Shown: one piece after another, positions 31,762 through 38,168 of the stretch | Numbering within the stretch: the stretch's first letter is position 1 | Layout: each line of letters starts with the position of its first letter | Origin: Bhargavaea ullalensis | GTDB taxonomy: Bacteria; Bacillota; Bacilli; Bacillales_A; Planococcaceae | DNA length: 38,168 nt | Strand: one strand, 5' to 3' | Assembly (NCBI RefSeq): GCF_040545425.1 | Contig: NZ_JBEPLW010000023.1 | Made by a program: the position numbers and the translations under genes | Notes under the pieces: generated by a model | Databases searched by the model: none | Seen by the model: only the letters and a program-made list of their open reading frames with translations | What the model was told of the DNA's origin: nothing

Positions 31762-33212
31762 CGATCAAGCGTCTATACGACAGCAGAGATCAGGCAAAAG
31801 AACAACTCGGCGCGCTCTTCGGGGAAGGGGAGACTTTCGATTTCGTGTTGGCGGACATTCACCTGCGGAAAGAGCCGGCCACATTGGTGTATATGAACGG
31901 TCTGGTGAGCGGCCAGGTCTTGACCGAACTGCTCACTTCCATGCAGGTGGATGACGAGTGGGACACGCTTCAGGAAATGATCGACCGATCCAACTTCCTC
32001 ACGTTCTTCCCTTATCATGCGGCCGGCCCGGCAAAGGACGTCGATGACCTGATCGACGCGGTCCTGAGCGGGCAGGCCGCTTTTATCATGGATGACGGCT
32101 CTGCGTTCCTCGCCGATGTGCGCGAGTATCCGGGCCGCCAGCCGGAAGAGCCGGACAACGAGAAAGTGGTCCGGGGCTCGCGTGACGGATTCACCGAAAA
32201 CTTCTTGATGAATACGGCGCTCATCCGCAGGCGCCTCCGGGACCCGAAGCTCCGCTTCCAGATCCACCGGGTTTCCGAAAGGAGCCGGCTGGACGTGGCG
32301 ATCGGCTACATCGAAGGGGTCGCCGACAGCGCCCACGTCGACATGATCCGCGACCGTCTTGCACAGATTGAGCACGACGGGATGACGATGACCGACAAGC
32401 AGCTGGAGGAGATGCTGTTCAAACAGCGGTTCCACCCGATTCCGTTCGTCCGGTTCACCGAACGGCCGGATATATGCGTCGCCCACCTTCTGGAAGGCCA
32501 TATCGCCATCATCGTCGATACGTCGCCGTCCGTGCTTCTTGTGCCGATCTCGATTTTCCATCACCTGCAGCACGCCGAGGAATATCGACAGGCACCGCTC
32601 ATCGGCACCGCGGTCCGGCTGCTCAGGTTCTCCGGATTCTTGGCCAGCGTTTTCCTCCTGCCGCTCTGGTATCTGCTTGTCAAGCACAGCAGCCATCTGC
32701 CGGCGGCACTTGATTTTCTTGGGCCGAAAGACCATGGCTCGGTCCCGCTTTTGTTTCAGATCATCACGGCGGATGCAGGCATTGAATTCATGAGGCTGGC
32801 GGCCATCCATACGCCGACCCCGCTGACAACGGCGATGGGCCTGATCGCTGCGGTGATCATCGGCCAGATCGCCATCGACGTCGGGCTGTTCACGGCGGAA
32901 GTGGTGCTGTACGTCGCCCTGACGGCGGTCGTCACATTTGCCATCCCGTCTTATGAACTAAGCATATCTGCGAAAATCTTCCGTACAGGGCTGCTGATCT
33001 TGACCGCCCTTCTCGGACCGCCTGGATTCTTCATCGGCATCGGGATCATGTTCTGGTATTTGTGCTGGGTCAAGCCGATGGGCGTTCCGTACCTGTGGCC
33101 GCTCGTTCCGTTCTTCCCGAAGGCGCTTGGCCGTGTCGTCATCCGCTTCCCGATGACGCAGGATGCCATCAGGCCGTTCATCACCGATTCGCCGCAGCGC
33201 AGGCGCACCTGA
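31758..33212 (+). CDS. spoVAF: Spore membrane protein SpoVAF (GerA family)
   Basis: SpoVAF is a GerA-type protein of the spore inner membrane linked to germination. The 484-residue product has a long soluble N-terminal domain (with SGQAAFIMDDGSAFLADVREYPGR and the GerA-like motif DGFTENFLMNTALIRRRL), then about five membrane segments from residue 290 onward, including the conserved HHLQHAEEYRQ and LLGPPGFFIGIGIMFWYLCW regions. It overlaps sigF by 4 bases. In B. subtilis six or seven spoVA genes lie between sigF and spoVAF; here none do, so this is a stand-alone survivor. A gerAA-type receptor subunit is a less likely reading. Confidence 0.88.
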   Translation: MTIKRLYDSRDQAKEQLGALFGEGETFDFVLADIHLRKEPATLVYMNGLVSGQVLTELLTSMQVDDEWDTLQEMIDRSNFLTFFPYHAAGPAKDVDDLIDAVLSGQAAFIMDDGSAFLADVREYPGRQPEEPDNEKVVRGSRDGFTENFLMNTALIRRRLRDPKLRFQIHRVSERSRLDVAIGYIEGVADSAHVDMIRDRLAQIEHDGMTMTDKQLEEMLFKQRFHPIPFVRFTERPDICVAHLLEGHIAIIVDTSPSVLLVPISIFHHLQHAEEYRQAPLIGTAVRLLRFSGFLASVFLLPLWYLLVKHSSHLPAALDFLGPKDHGSVPLLFQIITADAGIEFMRLAAIHTPTPLTTAMGLIAAVIIGQIAIDVGLFTAEVVLYVALTAVVTFAIPSYELSISAKIFRTGLLILTALLGPPGFFIGIGIMFWYLCWVKPMGVPYLWPLVPFFPKALGRVVIRFPMTQDAIRPFITDSPQRRRT

Positions 33213-33219
33213 AGGCCGA

Positions 33220-33248
33220 TTGCACGTTCCCTTCCTTCATGGTAAAGT
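33220..33248 (+). promoter_or_regulatory. Candidate promoter of lysA
   Basis: TTGCAC (33220-33225), a 17-base spacer and TAAAGT (33243-33248) lie 33 bases upstream of the GTG. The hexamers are weak; read-through from spoVAF is also possible. Confidence 0.35.
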
Positions 33249-33280
33249 TTGTAGTAGAACAAGCCGGGGGGATGAGCAGC

Positions 33281-34609
33281 GTGCATCTATACGGAGCACA
33301 GACAGTCAACAACAAGGGTCATCTTGAAATCGGCGGCATGGACTCGGTCCTGCTGGCCGATACATACGGCACGCCTCTCATCGTATACGACACGGGATTG
33401 TTCCGGTCCCGTGCGCGTGCGTTCAAAAGAACATTTTCGGACGAAGGGGTGCCGGCACAGGTCGCCTACGCGAGCAAGGCATTTTCCTGCATGGCCATTT
33501 ACCGGCTCGCCGAGGAAGAAGGCCTGTCGCTGGATGTTGTTTCTGGGGGAGAACTGTACACTGCCATCCGGGCAGGCTTCCCTGCGGAGCGGATCCATTT
33601 CCATGGCAACAATAAAAGTGAAGAAGAGCTCCGGATGGCCTTTGAAGAAGGCGTCGGATGCATTGTCGCGGACAATTTCCTTGAAATTTCAATGATCGGC
33701 CGGCTTGCCCGCGGTTCATCGCGGAGAATGGATGTGCTGATCCGCGTTACGCCGGGCATCGAAGCGCATACGCATGACTACATCACGACCGGCCAGGAAG
33801 ACTCGAAGTTCGGGTTTGACTTGAACAACGGGCAGGCAGACGAAGCGCTCCGTCGCCTGTCGGAAATCCCCGAAATCCGGGTGCTTGGCCTCCATTGCCA
33901 TATCGGCTCCCAGATTTTCGACACGGAGGCGTTCGGCCTCGCCGCGGAGTCGCTCATCGGCAAAATGGATTCCTGGCGCCGGGAGCGCGGATTCGTCTGC
34001 TCCGTGCTCAATCTCGGCGGCGGATTCGGCATCCGGTACACGGAGGAAGATCATCCGCTTGAACCGGAGGAGTATGTCAAAAGCATGATCCGGACCGTGA
34101 AGCGGACCACGGAGGAAGCCTCCTATCCGCTGCCGGAAATCTGGATCGAGCCGGGCCGGTCGCTCGTCGGCGATGCCGGCACGACCCTGTACAGAGCGGG
34201 CTCCGAAAAGACGGTGCCGGGAGTCAGGCACTATCTTGCAGTGGACGGCGGCATGAGCGACAACATCCGCCCCGCGCTGTACGGCGCCCGGTACTCGGCT
34301 GCGCTGGCAAACCGGATGGACGAGCCGCACGATGCCCGGTATACGATTGCGGGCAAGTGCTGCGAGTCCGGAGACAAGCTCATCGAAGAGGCGCTGTTGC
34401 CCGGTGTCCGGGAAGGGGACCTGGTGGCTGTTTTTTGCACAGGTGCCTACGGATATGCCATGGCCAGCAACTATAACCGGCTGCCCCGGCCCGCGGTCGT
34501 GTTTGTGGAAAACGGGGAACACCGCCTTGCCATCCGGAGAGAAACTTACGAGGACCTGGTCCGCCTGGACGCCGAACCCGCAACAGTGGGAAAGGAAGGA
34601 ATCCGTTGA
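33281..34609 (+). CDS. lysA: Diaminopimelate decarboxylase
   Basis: LysA makes lysine from meso-diaminopimelate, the last step of lysine synthesis. The 442-residue fold-III PLP enzyme has the cofactor lysine Lys66 in VAYASKAFS, HFHGNNKS, the Gly-rich loop LNLGGGFGIRY, EPGRSLVGDAG and the active-site CCESGD. GTG at 33281 was chosen because the GGGGGGAT stretch then has good spacing and VHLYG aligns with the B. subtilis N-terminus; the ATG at 33272 directly abuts that stretch. The order spoVAF-lysA is as in B. subtilis. The stop overlaps a tiny downstream gene. Confidence 0.95.
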   Translation: MHLYGAQTVNNKGHLEIGGMDSVLLADTYGTPLIVYDTGLFRSRARAFKRTFSDEGVPAQVAYASKAFSCMAIYRLAEEEGLSLDVVSGGELYTAIRAGFPAERIHFHGNNKSEEELRMAFEEGVGCIVADNFLEISMIGRLARGSSRRMDVLIRVTPGIEAHTHDYITTGQEDSKFGFDLNNGQADEALRRLSEIPEIRVLGLHCHIGSQIFDTEAFGLAAESLIGKMDSWRRERGFVCSVLNLGGGFGIRYTEEDHPLEPEEYVKSMIRTVKRTTEEASYPLPEIWIEPGRSLVGDAGTTLYRAGSEKTVPGVRHYLAVDGGMSDNIRPALYGARYSAALANRMDEPHDARYTIAGKCCESGDKLIEEALLPGVREGDLVAVFCTGAYGYAMASNYNRLPRPAVVFVENGEHRLAIRRETYEDLVRLDAEPATVGKEGIR

Positions 34610-34716
34610 GGAAATCGAACATCATTCTGTTCCTCGTCCTTGTCGTCATGGCGATCATATGGGGAGCCGTCTATTGGCTTTTCATCGCGCCCAACGCAGG
34701 ACCGCCGTCACAGTGA
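34606..34716 (+). CDS. Predicted 36-residue membrane peptide
   Basis: A TTG start at 34606 overlaps the lysA stop (TTGA) and is preceded by AAGGAAGGA at good spacing. The product begins MRKSNIILFLVLVV and ends in a hydrophilic tail with Pro and Gln, with a single membrane segment rich in Ile, Leu, Val and Trp. Basic residues lie before the segment, which predicts a cytoplasmic N-terminus. I recognise no family. Coupling to lysA, a real ribosome site and the clean one-pass layout argue that it is translated. It falls below usual length cut-offs. Confidence 0.6.
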   Translation: MRKSNIILFLVLVVMAIIWGAVYWLFIAPNAGPPSQ

Positions 34717-34751
34717 GACCGGCAGAGAACACGAAAAAGAGGGATTGAAAT

Positions 34752-35123
34752 ATGCTGTTGCGCTATAAGAAATCACTCGAAAAAATCGCGATGGGCCTTC
34801 TCTCCTTCATGCCGGAGGAAAAAGACCTGAAAAAGCTGAAGGAGACGATCAGCCGGTATGAATCGGATGACCGTTTCCAGCTGTTTCTCTGGAAGCAGGG
34901 AGAGGACTACATCGGCCTGATCGGCACCGAGATTGAGGGGGATGCCGTAACGGTTCACCACGTCTCGGTCAACCCGTCGCACAGAGGTGAAGGAATCGGG
35001 AAAGCGATGGTCGGGAAGCTTGCAGCGCTTTTGCCCGGGAAAACGTTCAAAGCCACCGAAGCGACGAGGCCGTTTCTTGAAAAGTGCCCGGAAATGATCG
35101 AAGGAGGGACAGACCGTCAATGA
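34752..35123 (+). CDS. ribT: GNAT-family N-acetyltransferase RibT
   Basis: The 123-residue product matches RibT, the GNAT-fold protein at the end of the B. subtilis riboflavin operon: the start LLRYKKSLEKIAMGLLSFMP, then LFLWKQGED, and the acetyl-CoA motif VSVNPSHRGEGIGKAMV. The substrate is unknown. The rib biosynthesis genes that accompany ribT in B. subtilis are not present between lysA and this gene. The gene ends inside a long terminator hairpin, converging with the minus-strand gene that follows and overlapping it by 7 bases. Confidence 0.88.
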   Translation: MLLRYKKSLEKIAMGLLSFMPEEKDLKKLKETISRYESDDRFQLFLWKQGEDYIGLIGTEIEGDAVTVHHVSVNPSHRGEGIGKAMVGKLAALLPGKTFKATEATRPFLEKCPEMIEGGTDRQ

Positions 35124-35143
35124 CGGCTGTCCCTCCCTTTTTT
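35103..35143 (+). terminator. Terminator of ribT containing the stop codons of both convergent genes
   Basis: GGAGGGACAG (35103-35112) pairs with CTGTCCCTCC (35127-35136), and CCGTCA/TGACGG continues the stem inward past one bulged A, giving 16 pairs with a one-base loop, then six T. The ribT stop (35121-35123) and the ypuF stop (35117-35119) both lie in the stem. Confidence 0.9.
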
Positions 35144-35626
35144 CGGCCGGACCGGCATAGCGGACCGGTGTCTTTGCATATGTTTGTGAATGAGGGACGG
35201 GCTGTTTCTTCTGTCTGTCAGGGAAGAGGCCGTCGTGTTGACGGCCGCTTGGAGATCCGGATCCAGTACCCGGATCTCAAATGAACGGAACGGCTGCCCC
35301 GCACGGATTTCGTTCAGCGACCGGCCGGCGGAAGCGAGAAGCTGTCCGGCGTCGATGCCTTCAAAGAACTCCGGACGTTCTTCAAGTGCACCGGAGAGCT
35401 TACCCAACCCGTTCTCCATCGACTTTTCCGCACCGGCAAAGTTGCCGCGCCTCCAGTGGTAAAACGCCACCGCAACGAGGATGTAGCCGACGAGCGGATG
35501 GGTCTTATCCCTTGGCGCCACCTCATTCCAGTAGTCTTCCAAAACTTCGTGGCACTCGAAATAATCTTGATTCCCGTTGAAATACGCCATAAACTTGATG
35601 AAAAGCGGATGACGGAGCGCATGCAT
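35117..35626 (-). CDS. ypuF: DUF309 protein, YpuF-type
   Basis: A 169-residue helical soluble protein. The family motif YFECHEVLEDYWNE lies at about residues 22-35, followed by VGYILVAVAFYHWRRGNFAGAEKSM, matching the DUF309 domain (Tyr, His and Glu in the first helix, HxRRGN in the second). The C-terminal third is poorly conserved and basic. The function is unknown. In B. subtilis ypuF lies between ribT and scpA on the same strand; here it keeps the place but is reversed. The start is supported by AAGGGAGGA upstream on the minus strand. Confidence 0.82.
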   Translation of the reverse strand: MHALRHPLFIKFMAYFNGNQDYFECHEVLEDYWNEVAPRDKTHPLVGYILVAVAFYHWRRGNFAGAEKSMENGLGKLSGALEERPEFFEGIDAGQLLASAGRSLNEIRAGQPFRSFEIRVLDPDLQAAVNTTASSLTDRRNSPSLIHKHMQRHRSAMPVRPKKGRDSRH

Positions 35627-35668
35627 CCCAATCGTCCTCCCTTAAAAAACGACAGCAGGTGAACCGTT

Positions 35669-36412
35669 TTGTCTTATTTGGTGAAACTTGAGGCGTTCGA
35701 GGGGCCTCTTGATCTATTATTGCACTTAATCAACCGGCTTGAAATCGATATCTATGATATACCGATGGCCGAGCTGACACAGCAGTACATGGATCATATC
35801 CATACGATGAAAGTCCTTGAGCTCAATGAAATGAGTGAATACCTGGTCATGGCCGCGACGCTGCTCGCGATCAAGAGCAAAATGCTGCTCCCGGTCCATG
35901 AAGAGGAAATGCCCGAGCCGGATGACTTTTCCGATGACGGTCCGGATCCGAGGGATGAACTGGTCGAACGGCTCATCGAATACCGGAAATATAAAGAGGC
36001 GGCCGGCGTCCTGAAGGAATACGAGGAAGAGCGGGGCCGATCCTATTCCCGACCACCGGTGGAACCGGGCGGGGATGTGCCGGCGCCGCTTCCGGAAGAA
36101 GGACTCAATATTCACGACATGATCGCCGCTTTCAGAAAGATGATGGAGCGGAAGAAACTGCGGGCACCGCTCCGGACGAGGGTGGCCAGGCAGGATATCT
36201 CCATTGCCGATACGATGGAGAGCGTCATCAGTTCGCTTGGCCGCGCCGGCGGCCGTGCGCTGTTTGGCGACCTGTTCCGTTCGGGAGAGAAGTCCGAGCT
36301 CGTGGTGACGTTCCTGTCTATCCTGGAACTGATGAAACGAAGAGAAGTGACCGTCGAACAGGAAGGGAACTTCGAAGAACTGACGGTCATCCTAAAGAAA
36401 GAAGTGGAATGA
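35669..36412 (+). CDS. scpA: Segregation and condensation protein A
   Basis: ScpA is the kleisin subunit of bacterial condensin: it bridges the SMC heads with ScpB to organise and segregate the chromosome. The 247-residue product has the conserved N-terminus LEAFEGPLDLLLHLINRLEIDIYDIP, then LVMAATLLAIKSKMLLP, an acidic linker, LVERLIEYRKYKEAA, and a C-terminal winged-helix part (LVVTFLSILELMKRREV). The start is TTG at 35669 after AGGTGA. It is immediately followed by scpB with no gap. Confidence 0.95.
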   Translation: MSYLVKLEAFEGPLDLLLHLINRLEIDIYDIPMAELTQQYMDHIHTMKVLELNEMSEYLVMAATLLAIKSKMLLPVHEEEMPEPDDFSDDGPDPRDELVERLIEYRKYKEAAGVLKEYEEERGRSYSRPPVEPGGDVPAPLPEEGLNIHDMIAAFRKMMERKKLRAPLRTRVARQDISIADTMESVISSLGRAGGRALFGDLFRSGEKSELVVTFLSILELMKRREVTVEQEGNFEELTVILKKEVE

Positions 36413-37012
36413 ATGGACAATGAGACCCGGATTACCGGAATGGTCGAAAGCCTTCTGTTTGTGGCGGGGGAGGACGGCCTGACCGGACGGCAGCTTGCGG
36501 AGGCGACCGAAACGGACCTGGAGGCGGTCGGACGCGCGATCGCCATTCTGAAGAAAGACTACGACGGGTCGGATGGCCGCGGCATCATGCTCACAGAGGT
36601 GGCCGGAACATTCAGGCTCGTGACGAAACCTGAGCATGCGGAAGCGGTCCGGCGGCTCCTTGAAAACCCGACGGCACAGTCGCTGACTCAGGCATCGCTT
36701 GAAGTGCTGGCGATCATCGCCTACCGGCAGCCGATCACCCGCGTCGAAATCGAAGAAATCCGCGGCGTAAAATCAGAGCGGCCCTTGCAGACGCTCGTCA
36801 CGCGCGGGATGGTGAGAGAAACCGGCCGAGCGGAAGGGACGGGCCGGGCGATCCTCTACGGGACGACGGACGCCTTCCTTGATCATTTCGGCCTGGCTTC
36901 GATTGAAGACCTGCCGAAACTTGCGGATCCGGAGGGAGAAGAAGGCGAAGAGGAACTGGATCTTTTCATGTCCTCGTTCACCGAAACATTCGCCGATGAA
37001 TCGGCAGACTGA
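36413..37012 (+). CDS. scpB: Segregation and condensation protein B
   Basis: ScpB is the dimeric winged-helix partner of ScpA in the SMC complex. The 199-residue product has two winged-helix domains, with ESLLFVAGEDGLT near the start and the family signature SLTQASLEVLAIIAYRQPITRVEIEEIRGV, then LLYGTT-type YGTTDAFLDHFGL and an acidic tail. The ATG directly follows the scpA stop, so translation is coupled; the ribosome site is weak and lies in the end of scpA. Confidence 0.95.
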   Translation: MDNETRITGMVESLLFVAGEDGLTGRQLAEATETDLEAVGRAIAILKKDYDGSDGRGIMLTEVAGTFRLVTKPEHAEAVRRLLENPTAQSLTQASLEVLAIIAYRQPITRVEIEEIRGVKSERPLQTLVTRGMVRETGRAEGTGRAILYGTTDAFLDHFGLASIEDLPKLADPEGEEGEEELDLFMSSFTETFADESAD

Positions 37013-37070
37013 TTGACTGACTGAATGTGCATCCGGCGGACAACGACCAAATTATCAGAGGCGGTGGACT

Positions 37071-38060
37071 GTGCGTAACAAGCTGCTCACCAGTTGGATG
37101 GTCATTTTGATTGCATTGCTGGCCGGCCCCGCTGCGTCTGTATCTGCGGCGGGCGCCTACGCGGTCATCGATGCAAAAAACGGCCGGTTGCTCGATGGCA
37201 GCAATGAGATGGAGCAGATGCCGATCGCAAGCCTGACGAAAATCTGGACCGCGCTCACATACCTTGACGCCGAAGGCTCGGAAGGGACGGTTGAAATTTC
37301 GCGGAATGCGGACGACCAGGAGGGATCGGCAATCTATGTTGAGGCGGGGGAGCGGGTTCCGGCCAGGCACCTGCTGTACGGTCTGATGCTCCGCTCGGGC
37401 AATGACGCGGCAGTCGGCCTCGCGGAGGACGCGGGCGGATCGGTTGAGGGCTTCGTCGGGATGATGAATGAAAAAGCGGAGCTGGCCGGACTGCAAAAGA
37501 CGACCTTCACCAATCCATCCGGCCTTCATGACGACCGGCACCTGTCGACGGCCTATGAAACGGCGCTGATGCTGAAGCTTGCGATGGAGAACCGCGAATT
37601 CCGGGAGATCGCTTCCACGCCGTATTACAAGTTCGGCGAGGGGAACGCCTGGCAGAACAAGCACCGGCTTGTCCGCGGAGACGGCTCGGCGGTCGCCGGC
37701 AAAACCGGATTCACAAAACGTGCGGGCAGGACGCTGGCGACCCAGTTTGAGCAGGACGGGAAAGCGGTCATCGTCGTCACGCTCGACGACGGCGATGACT
37801 GGAACACCCACCGCCGGCTGTCAGATCAGGCGTTCAGTGATTATGAACTCGTGACCGCTGCGCAGCCCGGCACGTATGCTCTCCTGCCGGGTCTCCGGGG
37901 CACACTCGCAGAGCCGCTCACCGTCTTGGTGACCGAGGAGGAGCGCGACCGGCTGACACATGCGGCGGTTGTGCCGAGAACTGGAAATGAAGGAATTTGG
38001 CAGATTCGGCTGGACGGAAAAGTCATTGCCTCCGGGAAAATGAAGATCAGGCGAAAGTGA
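37071..38060 (+). CDS. D-alanyl-D-alanine carboxypeptidase (S11 family)
   Basis: A low-molecular-weight penicillin-binding protein that trims the terminal D-Ala of peptidoglycan. The 329-residue product has a signal peptide (residues 1-27, ending VSAAGA) and all three penicillin-binding motifs: Ser54-Leu-Thr-Lys57, Ser109-Gly-Asn111 and Lys211-Thr-Gly213. It is shorter than DacB (about 382) and seems to end without the amphipathic anchor helix of DacA. In B. subtilis the sporulation enzyme gene dacB lies close downstream of scpB, so a spore-cortex role is plausible but unproven. The start is GTG, chosen because it begins the signal peptide. Confidence 0.9.
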   Translation: MRNKLLTSWMVILIALLAGPAASVSAAGAYAVIDAKNGRLLDGSNEMEQMPIASLTKIWTALTYLDAEGSEGTVEISRNADDQEGSAIYVEAGERVPARHLLYGLMLRSGNDAAVGLAEDAGGSVEGFVGMMNEKAELAGLQKTTFTNPSGLHDDRHLSTAYETALMLKLAMENREFREIASTPYYKFGEGNAWQNKHRLVRGDGSAVAGKTGFTKRAGRTLATQFEQDGKAVIVVTLDDGDDWNTHRRLSDQAFSDYELVTAAQPGTYALLPGLRGTLAEPLTVLVTEEERDRLTHAAVVPRTGNEGIWQIRLDGKVIASGKMKIRRK

Positions 38061-38128
38061 CCGCATGAAAATGCGGTCTCAGACTGTAGACAAAGTGAGC
38101 CTAATGCTCCTTTGGCTACAGTTTTTCT
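38061..38128 (+). terminator. Double hairpin terminator after the carboxypeptidase gene
   Basis: A first small hairpin CCGCAT-GAAA-ATGCGG (38061-38076) is followed by a longer one: ACTGTAG (38083-38089) with CTACAGT (38116-38122), CAAAG with CTTTG, and GAGC with GCTC, then a T-rich run. Confidence 0.85.
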
Positions 38129-38145
38129 TTTTCCTGAACATCCTT

Positions 38146-38168
38146 CGGATTTCCGCTGCGGGCCCTCG
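38146..38168. repeat. Possible start of another dispersed palindromic element, cut by the window edge
   Basis: The last bases read TTTCCGCTGCGGGCCCTCG, which resembles the outer edge of palindromic elements such as the one at 29600-29734 read on its other strand (CGCTCGCTTGCCGCGGGC). The element is too truncated to define. Confidence 0.3.

Noticed and set aside
33062..33280. N-terminal extension of LysA
   Set aside because: It overlaps the end of spoVAF in another frame, and the conserved LysA start with good ribosome-site spacing is at 33281.
33213..33280. Lysine riboswitch upstream of lysA
   Set aside because: The gap is only about 68 bases, too short for an L-box, and no structured leader or terminator is present.

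Overview
The window looks like a GC-rich member of the Bacillota, order Bacillales. Nearly every gene is recognisable as a Bacillus-type core gene, and many keep the Bacillus subtilis neighbour order: mutS-mutL, miaA-hfq, ynbB-glnA, lexA/yneA-yneB-ynzC-tkt-sirA-yneF, yqkD/yqkE-yqkF-nudF-fur-xerD-deoB, spoIIAA-spoIIAB-sigF-spoVAF-lysA, ribT-ypuF-scpA-scpB-dac. High GC with an edited but real sporulation set would suit a Planococcaceae genome (for example a Bhargavaea-like one), but the family is inference. Comparisons with B. subtilis are from memory.

Layout. 1-390: tandem array of a 117-bp hairpin repeat. 438-4958: mutS-mutL (mismatch repair). 4977-8146: glpK-glpD (glycerol use). 8154-10305: alpha/beta hydrolase, miaA (tRNA modification) and hfq, with a close sigma-H-type promoter in the end of miaA. 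10371-13741: a TRIC/UPF0126 membrane protein on the minus strand, then ynbB and glnA with no glnR between them. 13922-16124: lexA divergent from yneA-yneB, with a sigma-A promoter and three SOS boxes, then ynzC. 16212-19398: tkt, two 120-bp copies of the same repeat family as at 1-390, sirA and yneF. 19450-22877: a yqkD-type hydrolase, HMG-CoA lyase and a divergent thiolase, then yqkE. 22942-26575: yqkF, nudF, a small membrane protein in the usual spoIIM position, fur with Fur-like boxes, xerD. 26659-29199: deoB-pdp (nucleoside catabolism).

29253-30115 has no convincing gene. It carries two copies of a dispersed palindromic element, a 42-bp tandem duplication, and twelve CTCCGA hexamers spaced exactly 20 bp apart. 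After it come a sigma-H-like promoter with a near 0A box, spoIIAA-spoIIAB-sigF (forespore switch), spoVAF without the rest of the spoVA operon, lysA, a 36-residue membrane peptide missed by length cut-offs, ribT (without a rib operon), ypuF in inverted orientation, scpA-scpB (condensin) and a D,D-carboxypeptidase.

I see no prophage, transposase, CRISPR array, rRNA or tRNA gene. The most unusual material is non-coding: the hairpin repeat family, the 20-bp-phased array upstream of spoIIA, and several changes to conserved operons (lost glnR, spoVAA-AE and rib genes, inverted ypuF, loss of the HPr-target histidine in GlpK).
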